From contig NZ_CP126093.1 of assembly GCF_030123065.1 (NCBI RefSeq), positions 2,918,001 to 2,982,000 on the forward strand: a stretch of DNA of 64,000 nt, written 5' to 3'. The notes under the pieces were generated by a model. The model was not told the DNA's origin. It worked only from the letters and a program-made list of their open reading frames with translations, and ran no database searches. The translations under genes and the position numbers were made by a program. Source of the DNA: Neobacillus sp. DY30 (lineage in GTDB: Bacteria; Bacillota; Bacilli; Bacillales; Cytobacillaceae). Shown here in pieces: positions 54,691-63,473 of this stretch (positions are counted from its first letter, which is position 1; every line of letters starts with the position of its first letter).

Positions 54691-55314
54691 ATGTATATTC
54701 CAAAATATTTTAAGGTTAAAAATGTTGATGAAATCTGGGATTTTGTTCAAAAAAACTCTTTTGCCACGATTGTTACAACAGAAAAAGGGAAACCAATTGC
54801 CACTCATTTGCCTTTGCGATTAAATAAAAAAGGTGATGAATACTATATTACTGGGCATTTGGCTTATGGAAATCCTCAGTGGAGAACATTTGAAACCTGT
54901 GAAGAAGTTCTAGTTATGTTTCAGGGACCGCACGCTTACATTTCTTCATCTTGGTATGGTCATGAAGAAGTCCCAACATGGAATTATCAAGCTGTCCATA
55001 TATATGGTAAAGCAAGCATTTTGGAGAAAGATGAATTAATAGGAGAATTAACAATAATGCTTGAAAAATATGAAAAAAATCGTGAAAATCCTGTTTTATG
55101 GAATAAACTTTCTCCTGATCTCTTAGAAAGTGAACTAAAAGGTATAGTTGGATTTAAGATTAAGGTGGGAGATATACAGGCTGCATATAAATTAAGTCAG
55201 AACCGAAATGAAACTGATTATATGAACATAATTGATAAATTAAAAAGTGAAGGAAATCCAAATTCGATACAAATGGCAGAATTGATGAAAAAGAGATTAA
55301 AAAATCAAAGATAA
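54691..55314 (+). CDS. paiB: PaiB family FMN-binding protein
   Basis: The 207-residue protein matches PaiB: MYIPKYFKVKNVDEIWDFVQ at the start and THLPLRLNKKGDEYYITGHLA near 40-60. SSWYGHEEVPTWNYQAVHIYG near 92-112 and PDLLESELKGIVGFKI near 148 are also conserved. The family binds FMN and, in B. subtilis, is a negative regulator of sporulation and protease genes. GAAAGGAGG precedes the ATG; the upstream start (54631) overlaps the operator. Confidence 0.92.
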   Translation: MYIPKYFKVKNVDEIWDFVQKNSFATIVTTEKGKPIATHLPLRLNKKGDEYYITGHLAYGNPQWRTFETCEEVLVMFQGPHAYISSSWYGHEEVPTWNYQAVHIYGKASILEKDELIGELTIMLEKYEKNRENPVLWNKLSPDLLESELKGIVGFKIKVGDIQAAYKLSQNRNETDYMNIIDKLKSEGNPNSIQMAELMKKRLKNQR

Positions 55315-55504
55315 GCAACATTTATTCAACTCTCAGATGGAAGAATAAAGAACGGAAGGAAGCTGTCATATCGGGCAGCTCCCTTACAGGATTGTGAAGG
55401 AATGTACTTACACTAACGGGTAGCGTGTGTGAAAAAACCGTAATAGATAAACGAATGAGTTTAAACGAATTGATATTTATTTTTTATTGAATGGGGAGGG
55501 GGAG

Positions 55505-55807
55505 TTACTTTACTACTTTTTCATCCTTCTTTTTTTTCGGAAGAAATATCGCTGCGATTAAAGTGATTAAGAGACTAAGAGCTAAAGGAACGGTGATAAC
55601 CCCAGGACCTTGTTCTGTAACAGTGGTACTTTTCATTTCCCCGCCAATCTCCGTCATTTCTTTATAATGTCCTTTAATATAAAAGACTCCTTCGCCTAAT
55701 TTTGTTCCTAATTTAAGATCTACCATTGCAAGTGTTACAAGCATAATAATTGTAAAAATAATCGAGCTCACAATAAAAATATTTGCGTCAATCACTCGCT
55801 TTTTCAT
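55505..55807 (-). CDS. small two-span membrane protein
   Basis: The 100-residue protein has two hydrophobic segments (IFIVSSIIFTIIMLVTLAM, about 10-28, and ITVPLALSLLITLIAAIF, about 71-88). A ~40-residue outer loop lies between, and the tail is basic. No family is recognised. GAGAGGAGCG precedes the ATG. It is 19 bp downstream of the small membrane fragment. Confidence 0.55.
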   Translation of the reverse strand: MKKRVIDANIFIVSSIIFTIIMLVTLAMVDLKLGTKLGEGVFYIKGHYKEMTEIGGEMKSTTVTEQGPGVITVPLALSLLITLIAAIFLPKKKKDEKVVK

Positions 55808-55826
55808 TTTAAAATCGCTCCTCTCA

Positions 55827-56075
55827 TCATTTTTTTATATTATCTCTAATATTTTTACCATCTGTTGAAAAAAGAGTAAAAAGATTAGACATCCATATGA
55901 TGCCTATAACCTGGATTAATTCATTTTGAGAGAAAGTAAATACTAAATAACCGAATAGAAAGGGAATCAGCGGTCCCATCAATGAAACAAAGATATCTTT
56001 CTTCGGGTCTAATCGTTTCCTGAAAACTCCCATATTCGCAATAAAAGAATATTTAAAATATTCATTTACTATCAC
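55827..56075 (-). CDS. 82-aa membrane protein or fragment
   Basis: The frame from GTG 56075 encodes VIVNEYFKYSFIANMGVFRKRLD then two hydrophobic spans. No ribosome binding site is evident. The N-terminus looks like the middle of a longer protein, so it could be a truncated gene. The following small two-span gene may be coexpressed. Confidence 0.4.
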   Translation of the reverse strand: MIVNEYFKYSFIANMGVFRKRLDPKKDIFVSLMGPLIPFLFGYLVFTFSQNELIQVIGIIWMSNLFTLFSTDGKNIRDNIKK

Positions 56076-56387
56076 AAAATGACTATATCAGACTTTGGAA
56101 AATAGTAGAAAGGACAAATTTCCTATTTTTTGTAAATAAATGTATTGACGCTTTTTTCTATGGAAGGAGCAGGTGGATGGACATTCTAACAGTCTTTCTA
56201 AAGTACGCTGCTGCCCCTTGATAAGCACCGATACCATCAACAATTCATACCCCGTCAGTTTCTTTAACTACCATGCGACCTCTGTTAAATTTTCTGCTTT
56301 GTACCTACAACGCCCAAGATTTCATAATTAAATATTTAATCAACTACAGATAGATAATAAAATAAACACCTTAGGAGGCAACCAATC
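56076..56387. other. intergenic stretch with decayed frame
   Basis: No intact gene is seen in these 310 bp. On the minus strand a stretch around 56190-56310 reads as protein-like segments broken by a stop (GRMVVKETDGV, then IVDGIGAYQGAAAYFRKTVR), probably a relic. It contains CCTCTGTTAAATTTT, a partial match to the IS1595 end. Confidence 0.35.
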
Positions 56388-56906
56388 ATGAAATTATTTG
56401 GATTTGGACTAGTTCTTGTATTAGCACTTACAGGATGTAATGATAGTGGAACAACACAGCAAATCACAGATAACAACGTAGCTATTAACCAAATGAACGT
56501 AACTGATGGATCGAAAAAAACAAATAAAGGAAAAGCTATTGGTAGAGAATATGGGGGTAAAGGGACAGGGTATGGACAAGTTAAAAAGAGCCCGCCAGAC
56601 AATGCGGTTCCAACTTTAATGGACATTAAAGAAGGCCTATCCAACTACTTAGTGAGTAAAGGTGGATATGCTTTAACAGATAGCAATTCACAAATGAAAT
56701 GGCTGGATGAATATTCCCTAAATATGATATTATGGGATGTTGATGCTGACTTTTATAATCCTGCTAATGTTAACTATTTAATTATCATCAACAATCCTCA
56801 AGAAGCGGCAAAAGCAGTATCTGACGTTACTGGGAAAAATTTTATGTTAAGTGCTAACGGTACGGATGTTGGTGGATATTCAGTGGGATTTTATGAATTA
56901 CATTAA
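56388..56906 (+). CDS. lipoprotein, hypothetical
   Basis: The 172-residue protein has a lipobox LALTGC (Cys17) after a short hydrophobic signal, so it is anchored outside the membrane. A low-complexity Gly/Lys stretch (GREYGGKGTGYGQ) lies near residues 52-64. The C-terminal ~100 residues look folded and unrecognised. TAGGAGG precedes the ATG. Confidence 0.75.
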   Translation: MKLFGFGLVLVLALTGCNDSGTTQQITDNNVAINQMNVTDGSKKTNKGKAIGREYGGKGTGYGQVKKSPPDNAVPTLMDIKEGLSNYLVSKGGYALTDSNSQMKWLDEYSLNMILWDVDADFYNPANVNYLIIINNPQEAAKAVSDVTGKNFMLSANGTDVGGYSVGFYELH

Positions 56907-57036
56907 TTTGATAATAATGTAAAACTAAACAGGTATGCCAAACATTCTAGCCTGTTTTCCAAACTAATATTGATTCGGGTTTAAAATCTCTCAGGGTTCC
57001 GTTACCGGCGGTTACTAGCATACTAGGGGTGAAATC

Positions 57037-57165
57037 ATGAGCAAAATAGAGGAATTAAAAAAGGAATTGCAGATCTTGACCAGCCGGCGTGATCGGATGC
57101 AACAGAACCTTTATGAGGTAGAAAAACGCATTAACGAAATTGTTAACGAAATGAAAAAACAATAA
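57037..57165 (+). CDS. 42-aa coiled-coil protein
   Basis: An ATG after AGGGGTGAAA encodes MSKIEELKKELQILTSRRDR followed by an Asn/Glu-rich helix. The whole sequence is a predicted coiled coil. It is flanked by a terminator at 57223-57247. No family is recognised. Confidence 0.6.
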   Translation: MSKIEELKKELQILTSRRDRMQQNLYEVEKRINEIVNEMKKQ

Positions 57166-57222
57166 AAGAATGGGAGCGCCTCCGATGGTGTCTTGGCTAT
57201 TTTATTTGTAAATTTTCTAACT

Positions 57223-57247
57223 AGGTTGCTACGGCAGCCTTTTTTTT
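57223..57247 (+). terminator. terminator after the 42-aa gene
   Basis: AGGTTGC-TACG-GCAGCCT followed by eight T residues. Confidence 0.8.
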
Positions 57248-57528
57248 AACCCACGAAGCAGGTTTGTTCGAGCATTTTCTTGAAATTGACGGTCTCTTTT
57301 TTGCTTTTTGTGCTAACGGGTACCGTTAGTAGAACAAGCGGAATCAAAATCCCTTTCTTTTTACGTCCATTTCAACCAAATTGCGACGATAGTAAAATAG
57401 TTATTACTCGAGGGCTTAACCCGATTGGGGATTAAAAACAAAAATGGGGAAAACATGAAAGGTGATTCAGAACTAGTCTGTGAAATAAATAAGGTGCATC
57501 ACTATTGTGGTAGCACCATTGGAGTGAA
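57248..57528. other. intergenic stretch with repeat motif
   Basis: Holds GCTAACGGGTACCGTTAG (57310-57327), related to other CTAACGGGT motifs in the window, and a minus-strand terminator of the DinB gene (GGTGC...GCACC, then TTATTTATTT, 57485-57525). No gene is seen. Confidence 0.45.
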
Positions 57529-57999
57529 TTAATCCCAGATACGGACTCTTGGAACACCTGCCGTTCTTAAATAATCCAATAACTGACCCGTATGAATAGA
57601 TTCATGATAGCCAACACGTAATAACATGTCGCCTAAATCTCTTATGTAACCTGAATCAGAGCGGTCAATCTTTATAATTTCTAAGTCTTCTTCAGAAAAT
57701 GACTTGATTGTATCTATGAACGCTTTTCTATAAGGTTCAGCATATTTCAATTCGGCATTTACAGAGGTAAATGGACGATTTTCAAAAGGAGAATTGAAAA
57801 CGGACAAACTCCCTCTATTTTCAATTGCTAAGTGATAGTAATGTTCACTTTCTAGTACGTGTCTAATCATTTCTAGGCAATTCATTGCTTCATCATCTGG
57901 CTTCCAATGGAGTTTCTCATCAGGAATAGAGGTCCAGACTTTAATGCTTCTTCTCCTAATTTCATTAAAGTTTAAAATAATTAAATCAATAGAATTCAT
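57529..57999 (-). CDS. DinB family protein
   Basis: The 156-residue four-helix-bundle protein has three putative metal-binding histidines: MIRHVLESEHYYH near 46-55 and the pair in GYHESIHTGQ near 130-136. DinB/YfiT proteins are metal-dependent enzymes related to bacillithiol or mycothiol S-transferases. AAAGGAGG precedes the ATG. It lies next to the second PrsW locus without functional link. Confidence 0.88.
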   Translation of the reverse strand: MNSIDLIILNFNEIRRRSIKVWTSIPDEKLHWKPDDEAMNCLEMIRHVLESEHYYHLAIENRGSLSVFNSPFENRPFTSVNAELKYAEPYRKAFIDTIKSFSEEDLEIIKIDRSDSGYIRDLGDMLLRVGYHESIHTGQLLDYLRTAGVPRVRIWD

Positions 58000-58299
58000 T
58001 AAAATTCCTCCTTTTATTAGAATATCTTAATTATACACGAATGAATGTTCGTGCCAATGAAAAAGGAGAAATATTTAGTTAATTTTTTCACAGATACATT
58101 TATGTCGCATTTAGGAAGTATTGTGAAGAATTGTAGTTAAGCTAAAGAGCTGGGTACTTTAATAAAACATTTGGGAAGTACCTCCTTTTATCAAACTAAT
58201 TAATATACCTATTTATGAGCATACTCTTTTTGAGGATATTTTTACCTGTACGAATGAATGGTCGTCAAAACTTCTGTTATTATGAGGGGGTAAGTTTTT

Positions 58300-59375
58300 T
58301 TGAAATGCCCGCAATGTGTGTATTCCAATCCTGATGAAGTGAAGTTCTGCTTAAGCTGCGGCGAAATATTTTTAAAAAACAATGGGTCACAAAATGATGA
58401 AAACATCTTTTTTTATGAATTTGCCCATTATGTGGATATGGTTCCAAATGTTGAACGGTCGATTGAGCCTAAATTTCAAAATATATTTCGCGTGTTTTCC
58501 GTAAGCATAGTGAATTGGAAGCGGAAAGGCTGTTTATAGTAGGAACAGCGCTTACGACACCGAAGATTTCGGAAGTTAGAGATACATGGCCAAAACCTTG
58601 GCTTTTTGCCAGGGTGTTCATCATTGCTCTGCTTATCTTTGCAGGCTTTTACATAGGTGTTAACTATTTTGGTAATTTGAACTTTATACCTGGAGTGATT
58701 ATTGTTGGTGCATTTGCTGTTCCTTTTTCAACGTTGATGTTCTTCTGGGAGATGAATGCACCACAAAATATTGCTTTTTACCGGGTTATCTATTACGTGT
58801 TGACCGGCGGGATTCTATCCATGCTAGCAGCCATCGTTTTTTTCGATATTCTCAAAAACAATATAAATCCAATTACGATTGGAATCGTTGAGGAGCTTGC
58901 TAAAGCAATGATGGTCATTGCATTTGTTCGATACAGAAAATATAAATATATACTAAACGGACTTCTTATCGGTGCTGCGGTTGGAGCAGGTTTTGCAGCG
59001 TTTGAAACCGCGGGGTATGCTCTAAGGTCATTGCTTACAGGGGATGGAGCAAATCTCTACACGACGATTATGATCCGAGGTATCTTTGCACCTGGCGGAC
59101 ATGTTGCCTGGGCGGCTCTGACTGGTGCAGCATTCTGCAGAGTACAAGGGGACCATCCATTTAACCTAAGAATGCTATTCCGTATTAAATTTTTACGTGT
59201 CTTTATATTAGTGGTTGTGCTACATGCTTTATGGGATACTCCTATACAAGGAATGTTCCCCTATGGACATATTTTTCTAATGATAGCTTCATGGATCGTT
59301 GTTTTTCTTCTCATCCGTTCAGGTCTTAAGGAGATAGGAAAAATAAATGATCTAAGAATATCCCATATAGAGTAG
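58300..59375 (+). pseudogene. PrsW-family gene copy 2, frameshifted
   Basis: The TTG start and zinc ribbon (CPQCVYS) are as in copy 1. A one-base deletion near 58486-58491 (copy 1 ATTTTCCCGTG, copy 2 ATTTCGCGTG) truncates the protein at 58539. The transmembrane part (58515-59375) remains open, with EELAK, FETAGYALRS and HALWD intact. The second ATG at 58515 lacks a good ribosome site, so most likely the gene is dead. Otherwise it is more than 95% identical to copy 1 by eye. Confidence 0.85.
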
Positions 59376-59407
59376 CATTTCTTCGCTCCTGAGAAATGCT
59401 CTTTTTG
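59374..59407 (+). terminator. terminator of PrsW-type gene copy 2
   Basis: AGCATTTCTTCG...TGAGAAATGCT stem followed by CTTTTTG, the copy-2 version of the hairpin at 47899. Confidence 0.75.
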
Positions 59408-59694
59408 TATTTAAATATAAAACCCTATAACGAAGGGAATCGTAACACACCTTCACACATTTTTCCATTTTACCAATGGTATAAATCAAACAAGCATTAA
59501 TGCCACTTTTTCATGGCTTTCTTGAACTAGCGGGCAGGTTAGCTTAACAATAACTTCATAGGGAGCTTGATAAAGGCTCGCTTCTACTTGACTAGCGGAA
59601 TAGGGATTTCTCAGAAATTTCACAACCACTTTATAGTTGTTATATATTGTGTGGTATCCTAAACTTATCCATATATTGTACGGGGGAGAAAGAA

Positions 59695-60069
59695 ATAAAA
59701 AATATCATAATGTTACTTTTAATTAATTCCTTGTTGTTTGGAACTTCAGCTTGTTCAGGTAAAGACGTTACCTCCCCAAAAACCAATGCATCAAAACCGA
59801 AATCTGAAGAAGTAATAAAGAAAGATGTCAGGGAAAGCGTTTGGAATCAACTTAATGGTGCAGATAAGGAAAGTATAAGAGGTTCCTGGAAAGATGCAAG
59901 AGTAAGTAAGCTAACCTTAAAACCAGGTATGGGTATAATTGATAAAGGCGAATATATGGGTCGGGAAGTGTATATTGTTGATTTTCCAATTACTGATAGC
60001 ATTAACAGTATTTTAGTATACGCAAGCATAGAAACCCAGGAGATTATTGGTAGAGGATATTCTGATTAA
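59695..60069 (+). CDS. lipoprotein-like small protein with lost start codon
   Basis: GGGGGAGAAAGAA is followed by ATA AAA AAT ATC ATA ATG, where the expected start codon is ATA. The protein then reads KNIIMLLLINSLLFGTSACSG, a lipoprotein signal with Cys, then a ~100-residue domain ending VYASIETQEIIGRGYSD. The ATG to ATA change probably weakens or abolishes expression; ATG 59710 would leave a very short signal. A TTG start at 59647 lacks a ribosome site. Confidence 0.5.
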   Translation: MKNIIMLLLINSLLFGTSACSGKDVTSPKTNASKPKSEEVIKKDVRESVWNQLNGADKESIRGSWKDARVSKLTLKPGMGIIDKGEYMGREVYIVDFPITDSINSILVYASIETQEIIGRGYSD

Positions 60070-60178
60070 AACTCAAGCATTAATCCTTTGGGTTAACGCC
60101 TATTTATTAAGCTAACAAAGCAGGTTAGTGAAACAAGAGTGTTATAATAATGTCATTGGATTACTTAGAGGTGATTGT

Positions 60179-60697
60179 GTGAAGATTAAAAAAGCAAGTG
60201 AAGAAGATATAAAATCAATAGCTAGAGTTTATGTTGATGGTTGGAAGACTACTTATCCAGGTTTAGTATCAGACGATTATTTAGACAGATTATCGTATGA
60301 AGAGGCAGAACAAAAATGGCTTAATTTTTTAAATCACGAAAATGAACCCTTTATTTATATTGCAATGAATGATGTAGGTGAAATTATTGGTTTTGCATCA
60401 GGTAAAAGCATTAATGAAGAAAATTTTGATGGAGAATTATACTCACTTTATCTATTACAGGAATGTAGAGGATTAGGTGTAGGAAAACAACTGTTTTCAG
60501 CTATTGCCAAGCATTTTAAAGAAAATGGCATTGCTTCTATGTTGGTGTGGGTAATGGAACGAAATAAATCAGGTCTTGGTTTTTATGAACGTATGGGAGG
60601 AAAGGAATATCTTCATAGGAAGAGTGAGTTTGGAGGAATGGTAGTAGATGATGTTGCTTATGGATGGAAAGATGTCTCTGTATTATGTACGGAATAA
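60179..60697 (+). CDS. GNAT family N-acetyltransferase
   Basis: The 172-residue protein has the GNAT acetyl-CoA loop ECRGLGVGKQLFSAI near residues 97-111, followed by MLVWVMERNKSGLGFYERMGG. GTG 60179 is the start since AGAGGTGATT precedes it; an upstream frame lacks a site. The substrate is unknown. A terminator follows after 100 bp. Confidence 0.88.
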   Translation: MKIKKASEEDIKSIARVYVDGWKTTYPGLVSDDYLDRLSYEEAEQKWLNFLNHENEPFIYIAMNDVGEIIGFASGKSINEENFDGELYSLYLLQECRGLGVGKQLFSAIAKHFKENGIASMLVWVMERNKSGLGFYERMGGKEYLHRKSEFGGMVVDDVAYGWKDVSVLCTE

Positions 60698-60815
60698 AAA
60701 TAAAAATATGCCTTGTTGAACTAGAAGGGCTTGAGTTAAAGAATAGTAGGTGATGTGGCACCTCTTTTTTTCTTATTCCATAGTTTGTTTGTGAAGTTCT
60801 GTACTTAAAGTAACG

Positions 60816-60850
60816 GGTGCTTTACTTCAATAAGGAGTAAGGCTTTTTTC
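60816..60850 (+). terminator. terminator downstream of the GNAT gene
   Basis: GCTTTACT and AGTAAGGC pair around TCAATAAGG, followed by TTTTTTC. Confidence 0.65.
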
Positions 60851-60932
60851 TTCTTCAACTAAAGTGCAGTTTACTTCAAGAAGGAAAAATCTCTCATAAT
60901 GAAAGAAACATAGTAATCTACGGCTGAATAAT

Positions 60933-61008
60933 GGGAGCAGGATGAGCTGAGAGGTTCAAGTCCGGTTCTGAGAGGGGCTACTGGGGAAGTTCCAGTGGTC
61001 TAAACTCC
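60933..61008 (+). pseudogene. 3' relic of a second group II intron
   Basis: GGAGCAGGATGAGCTGAG and AGTCCGGTTCT form the domain V hairpin shape, followed by AGAGGGGC and the domain VI-like ACTGG...CCAGT, then GTCTAAACTCC. It differs in sequence from the intron at 48047-49967. No reverse transcriptase remains. Confidence 0.6.
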
Positions 61009-61053
61009 TTGCCCAATCTAACTCGGCGAATGCCTAGAGTCTATATAAATAAG

Positions 61054-61085
61054 GAGAGGAACGCTTTTTGCGTACCTCTCTTTTA
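61054..61085. terminator. bidirectional terminator
   Basis: GAGAGGAACGC and GCGTACCTCTC form an 11-bp stem around TTTTT, then TTTTAATT. It serves the minus-strand ureohydrolase operon end. Confidence 0.75.
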
Positions 61086-61120
61086 ATTAACATTTATTCC
61101 TCCCGTAGGAACCAATCCCG

Positions 61121-62119
61121 TTAAAATTGCATTTCTTCTTTTTCTTTCTCGTATTTTTTATTCACTTTTTTCTCTTTTTCTTTTAATACATAGCTTAGTA
61201 AGTCTAGTACAATACGGGCTGCTACTTGTCCTGTCATGCCCGTTGGATCATATGGAGGGGCAACTTCTACTAAATCAAACCCGATTACTTCTCCTCTTTT
61301 GGAAATCCCTTTAAGCAATTCATTAACCTCATCGTAGAGGAGGCCGCCTGGAGAAGGTGTACCTGTTCCAGGGGCAATTGACGGATCGATTCCATCAATA
61401 TCAATCGTTACATAATATTTTTCGCCGGCAGGAATTAGCTCCAGCACTTCCTTAAGCCCCATCTTTCTCATCTGACGCGGTGATAGGATCACGCTGCCAT
61501 ATGTTCTTGCTGCCTCGACGTCTTCTTTTTTGCTGCTGCTGATCCCGCGAATGCCAAACTGAAATATTTTCTGAACATGATCCAGCTCAGATAAGCGGCG
61601 AATGCAATTTCCGTGACCATACCGCATTCCTGAGCGATGATCCGCCCAGTCTAAATGGGCATCAATTTGAATCACATGAAACGGACCTATGTCTTTAAGA
61701 CCTTTTCCAACTGCTGCTGTGATGGAATGATCGCCGCCTAATACAACTGGCATAGCACCTTTGGAAATAATTTTTCGGATTGCTTCTTCTGTATTCTCAT
61801 GGCTCTGCATAATATCCCCGTGTACCATGTCTACATCCCCACAGTCGACAACTTTCCATTCAGGCCCAAGGTACATAATATCGTTTTCAATATCATAAGC
61901 CCCATCAAGACCGAAACTATATAATGTAGATCCTTCGCGGATTCCTCTAGGGCCCATTCTTGCTCCTGATTTCCATTGTGTACCCATGTCATTTGGCACC
62001 CCAATGACCGCCACATCTGCGTCAAGCTGGTTCAGGTTCGCACATATTGGGTATTTTCCAAAAGTACAAATGCCTGTAAAAGGTAAATTTAAAAACTGTT
62101 TTTCATCACGATTAGACAT
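61121..62119 (-). CDS. ureohydrolase (agmatinase/guanidinobutyrase-like)
   Basis: The 332-residue protein has the dinuclear manganese motifs of the arginase superfamily: VLGGDHSIT near residue 145, IDAHLDWADH near 170 and DIDGIDPSIAPGTGTP near 255. Family enzymes release urea from agmatine, guanidinobutyrate or related guanidino compounds. The C-terminus has a charged KKVNKKYEKEKEE tail. GGAGGCAGC precedes the ATG. It follows an iron alcohol dehydrogenase and an aldehyde dehydrogenase on the same strand, 114 bp apart. Confidence 0.85.
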   Translation of the reverse strand: MSNRDEKQFLNLPFTGICTFGKYPICANLNQLDADVAVIGVPNDMGTQWKSGARMGPRGIREGSTLYSFGLDGAYDIENDIMYLGPEWKVVDCGDVDMVHGDIMQSHENTEEAIRKIISKGAMPVVLGGDHSITAAVGKGLKDIGPFHVIQIDAHLDWADHRSGMRYGHGNCIRRLSELDHVQKIFQFGIRGISSSKKEDVEAARTYGSVILSPRQMRKMGLKEVLELIPAGEKYYVTIDIDGIDPSIAPGTGTPSPGGLLYDEVNELLKGISKRGEVIGFDLVEVAPPYDPTGMTGQVAARIVLDLLSYVLKEKEKKVNKKYEKEKEEMQF

Positions 62120-62233
62120 TCATGCTGCCTCCTTCTAGATTATCATCCTCGCTTTTCCTACTGCAAGGTTTTCTGCCGGTGGGCAAGTTCTTAACCAAGG
62201 ATTTTAAATTTTGCTTCTATACTTTTTAAACTA

Positions 62234-63418
62234 TTAATTTTCAATTAAAGTTGTGGTTTTCACCTCATAAGTCTTTTGAAATAAGTTCAGATAGTCTTCT
62301 TTTGTCAGATCTCTTGAATTCGCCTGAGTACACAAATGTTTAAAGGCTCCTTCGGCTAGGAAAGGGAAGTCTTCGGTATTTACATTGCCTAAATCCCGGA
62401 AGCTAGGAATGCCGATTTTATTTGCCAGCTCTTTTAACAGCACAACACCTTCGTACGCCGTTTCTTCAATAGTTTTTCCTTCAGGATTTGCCCCAAGCTT
62501 GATAGCTACCATGGCGTGCTTTTCTGGATTTGAAGGAATATTAAATTCAAATACATGTGGAAGAAAAATAGAATTCGCCACTCCATGTGGAGTATCATAG
62601 AGTCCTCCAAGTGGTTCGGCCATCGCATGTACAGCCCCAAGATCCGTGTTATCAAAGGCGATACCTGCAACTAAACTACCCAAAAGCATATTTTTCCTAG
62701 CCTCTAAATCATGACCATTTTCTACTGCTAATGGAAGGTATTTGGCTATTAATTCAATAGCATATAGTCCCAAAGCATCAGAAAGAGGTTGAGCAACTTT
62801 GCAGGTATAAGCTTCAATTGCATGTGTGAGTGCATCCATTCCTGTAGCTGCTGTAATCGATTTAGGCAATGTTAACGTCAATTCAGGATCAACAAGTGCC
62901 AGTTTAGGAGCGATTTTCAAATCTAGTATCGCCTCCTTCTGTTTCGTCAAGGTATCCGTAATGACAGAACCTCTTGTAACTTCACTACCGGTACCTGAAG
63001 TTGTCGGAATACAAATTAGTGGTGGGATATCCCGTTCTAGTAAATTTACGCCGTAACGTTCTCTTAGCTCTCCTCCATGTGTAAAAAGTGTCCCAATTGC
63101 TTTGGCTGTATCCATTGAACTTCCGCCGCCAAGACCAATTAAGAGATCGATGTTCTCGTTTTTAAACTGTTGATAAGCACTCTCGCAATCTACATCTTTT
63201 GGATTAGGTGATATTTCATCATAAACAATATAATTGACACCTTCTTGATCTAATGACTGTGTGATTTTTTCTAAAATTCCTGTTTGTGCAAGTCCTTTAT
63301 CTGTAATAATAAGGGCTTTATTTCCACCTAATTCTTTTGCCCTTTTCCCAATATTCTTTACTTTCCCATTCCCAAACTCTATAGAAGTAGGCAGATTAAA
63401 ATGAAAATCCCATAACAT
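62234..63418 (-). CDS. iron-containing alcohol dehydrogenase
   Basis: The 394-residue group III dehydrogenase has the NAD motif GGGSSMDTAKAIG (near 95-107) and the metal-ligand region GMDALTHAIEAY (near 195-206). It also has GAVHAMAEPLGGLYDTPHG near 262-280. It likely reduces or oxidises an aldehyde or alcohol. AAAGGAGG precedes the ATG. It is 55 bp after the aldehyde dehydrogenase gene. Confidence 0.9.
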   Translation of the reverse strand: MLWDFHFNLPTSIEFGNGKVKNIGKRAKELGGNKALIITDKGLAQTGILEKITQSLDQEGVNYIVYDEISPNPKDVDCESAYQQFKNENIDLLIGLGGGSSMDTAKAIGTLFTHGGELRERYGVNLLERDIPPLICIPTTSGTGSEVTRGSVITDTLTKQKEAILDLKIAPKLALVDPELTLTLPKSITAATGMDALTHAIEAYTCKVAQPLSDALGLYAIELIAKYLPLAVENGHDLEARKNMLLGSLVAGIAFDNTDLGAVHAMAEPLGGLYDTPHGVANSIFLPHVFEFNIPSNPEKHAMVAIKLGANPEGKTIEETAYEGVVLLKELANKIGIPSFRDLGNVNTEDFPFLAEGAFKHLCTQANSRDLTKEDYLNLFQKTYEVKTTTLIEN

Positions 63419-63473
63419 AATAAATTCCTCCTTTATTTTTTTAATATTTTGAATTTAAAAGTTGTATTTTTAA

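Larger units (their letters stand above)
58183..59517 (+). repeat. PrsW-locus direct duplication, copy 2
   Basis: Matches 46712-48045 in the same orientation, 11.5 kb away. It includes the leader (ATATACCTATT, GAGCATACTCTTTTTGAGG), the gene and the AGCATTTCT...AGAAATGCT terminator. The second flank reads ATGCCACTTTTTCATGGC and carries no intron, so the intron entered copy 1 after the duplication. Confidence 0.85.

Noticed and set aside
56280..56310. A third IS1595 end at CCTCTGTTAAATTTT
   Set aside because: Only 14 bases match, and there is no partner end or target duplication. Chance in AT-rich DNA is likely.
58515..59375. The second PrsW-type frame as an independent functional gene
   Set aside because: It lacks a good ribosome site and is simply the 3' part of a copy broken by one lost base.
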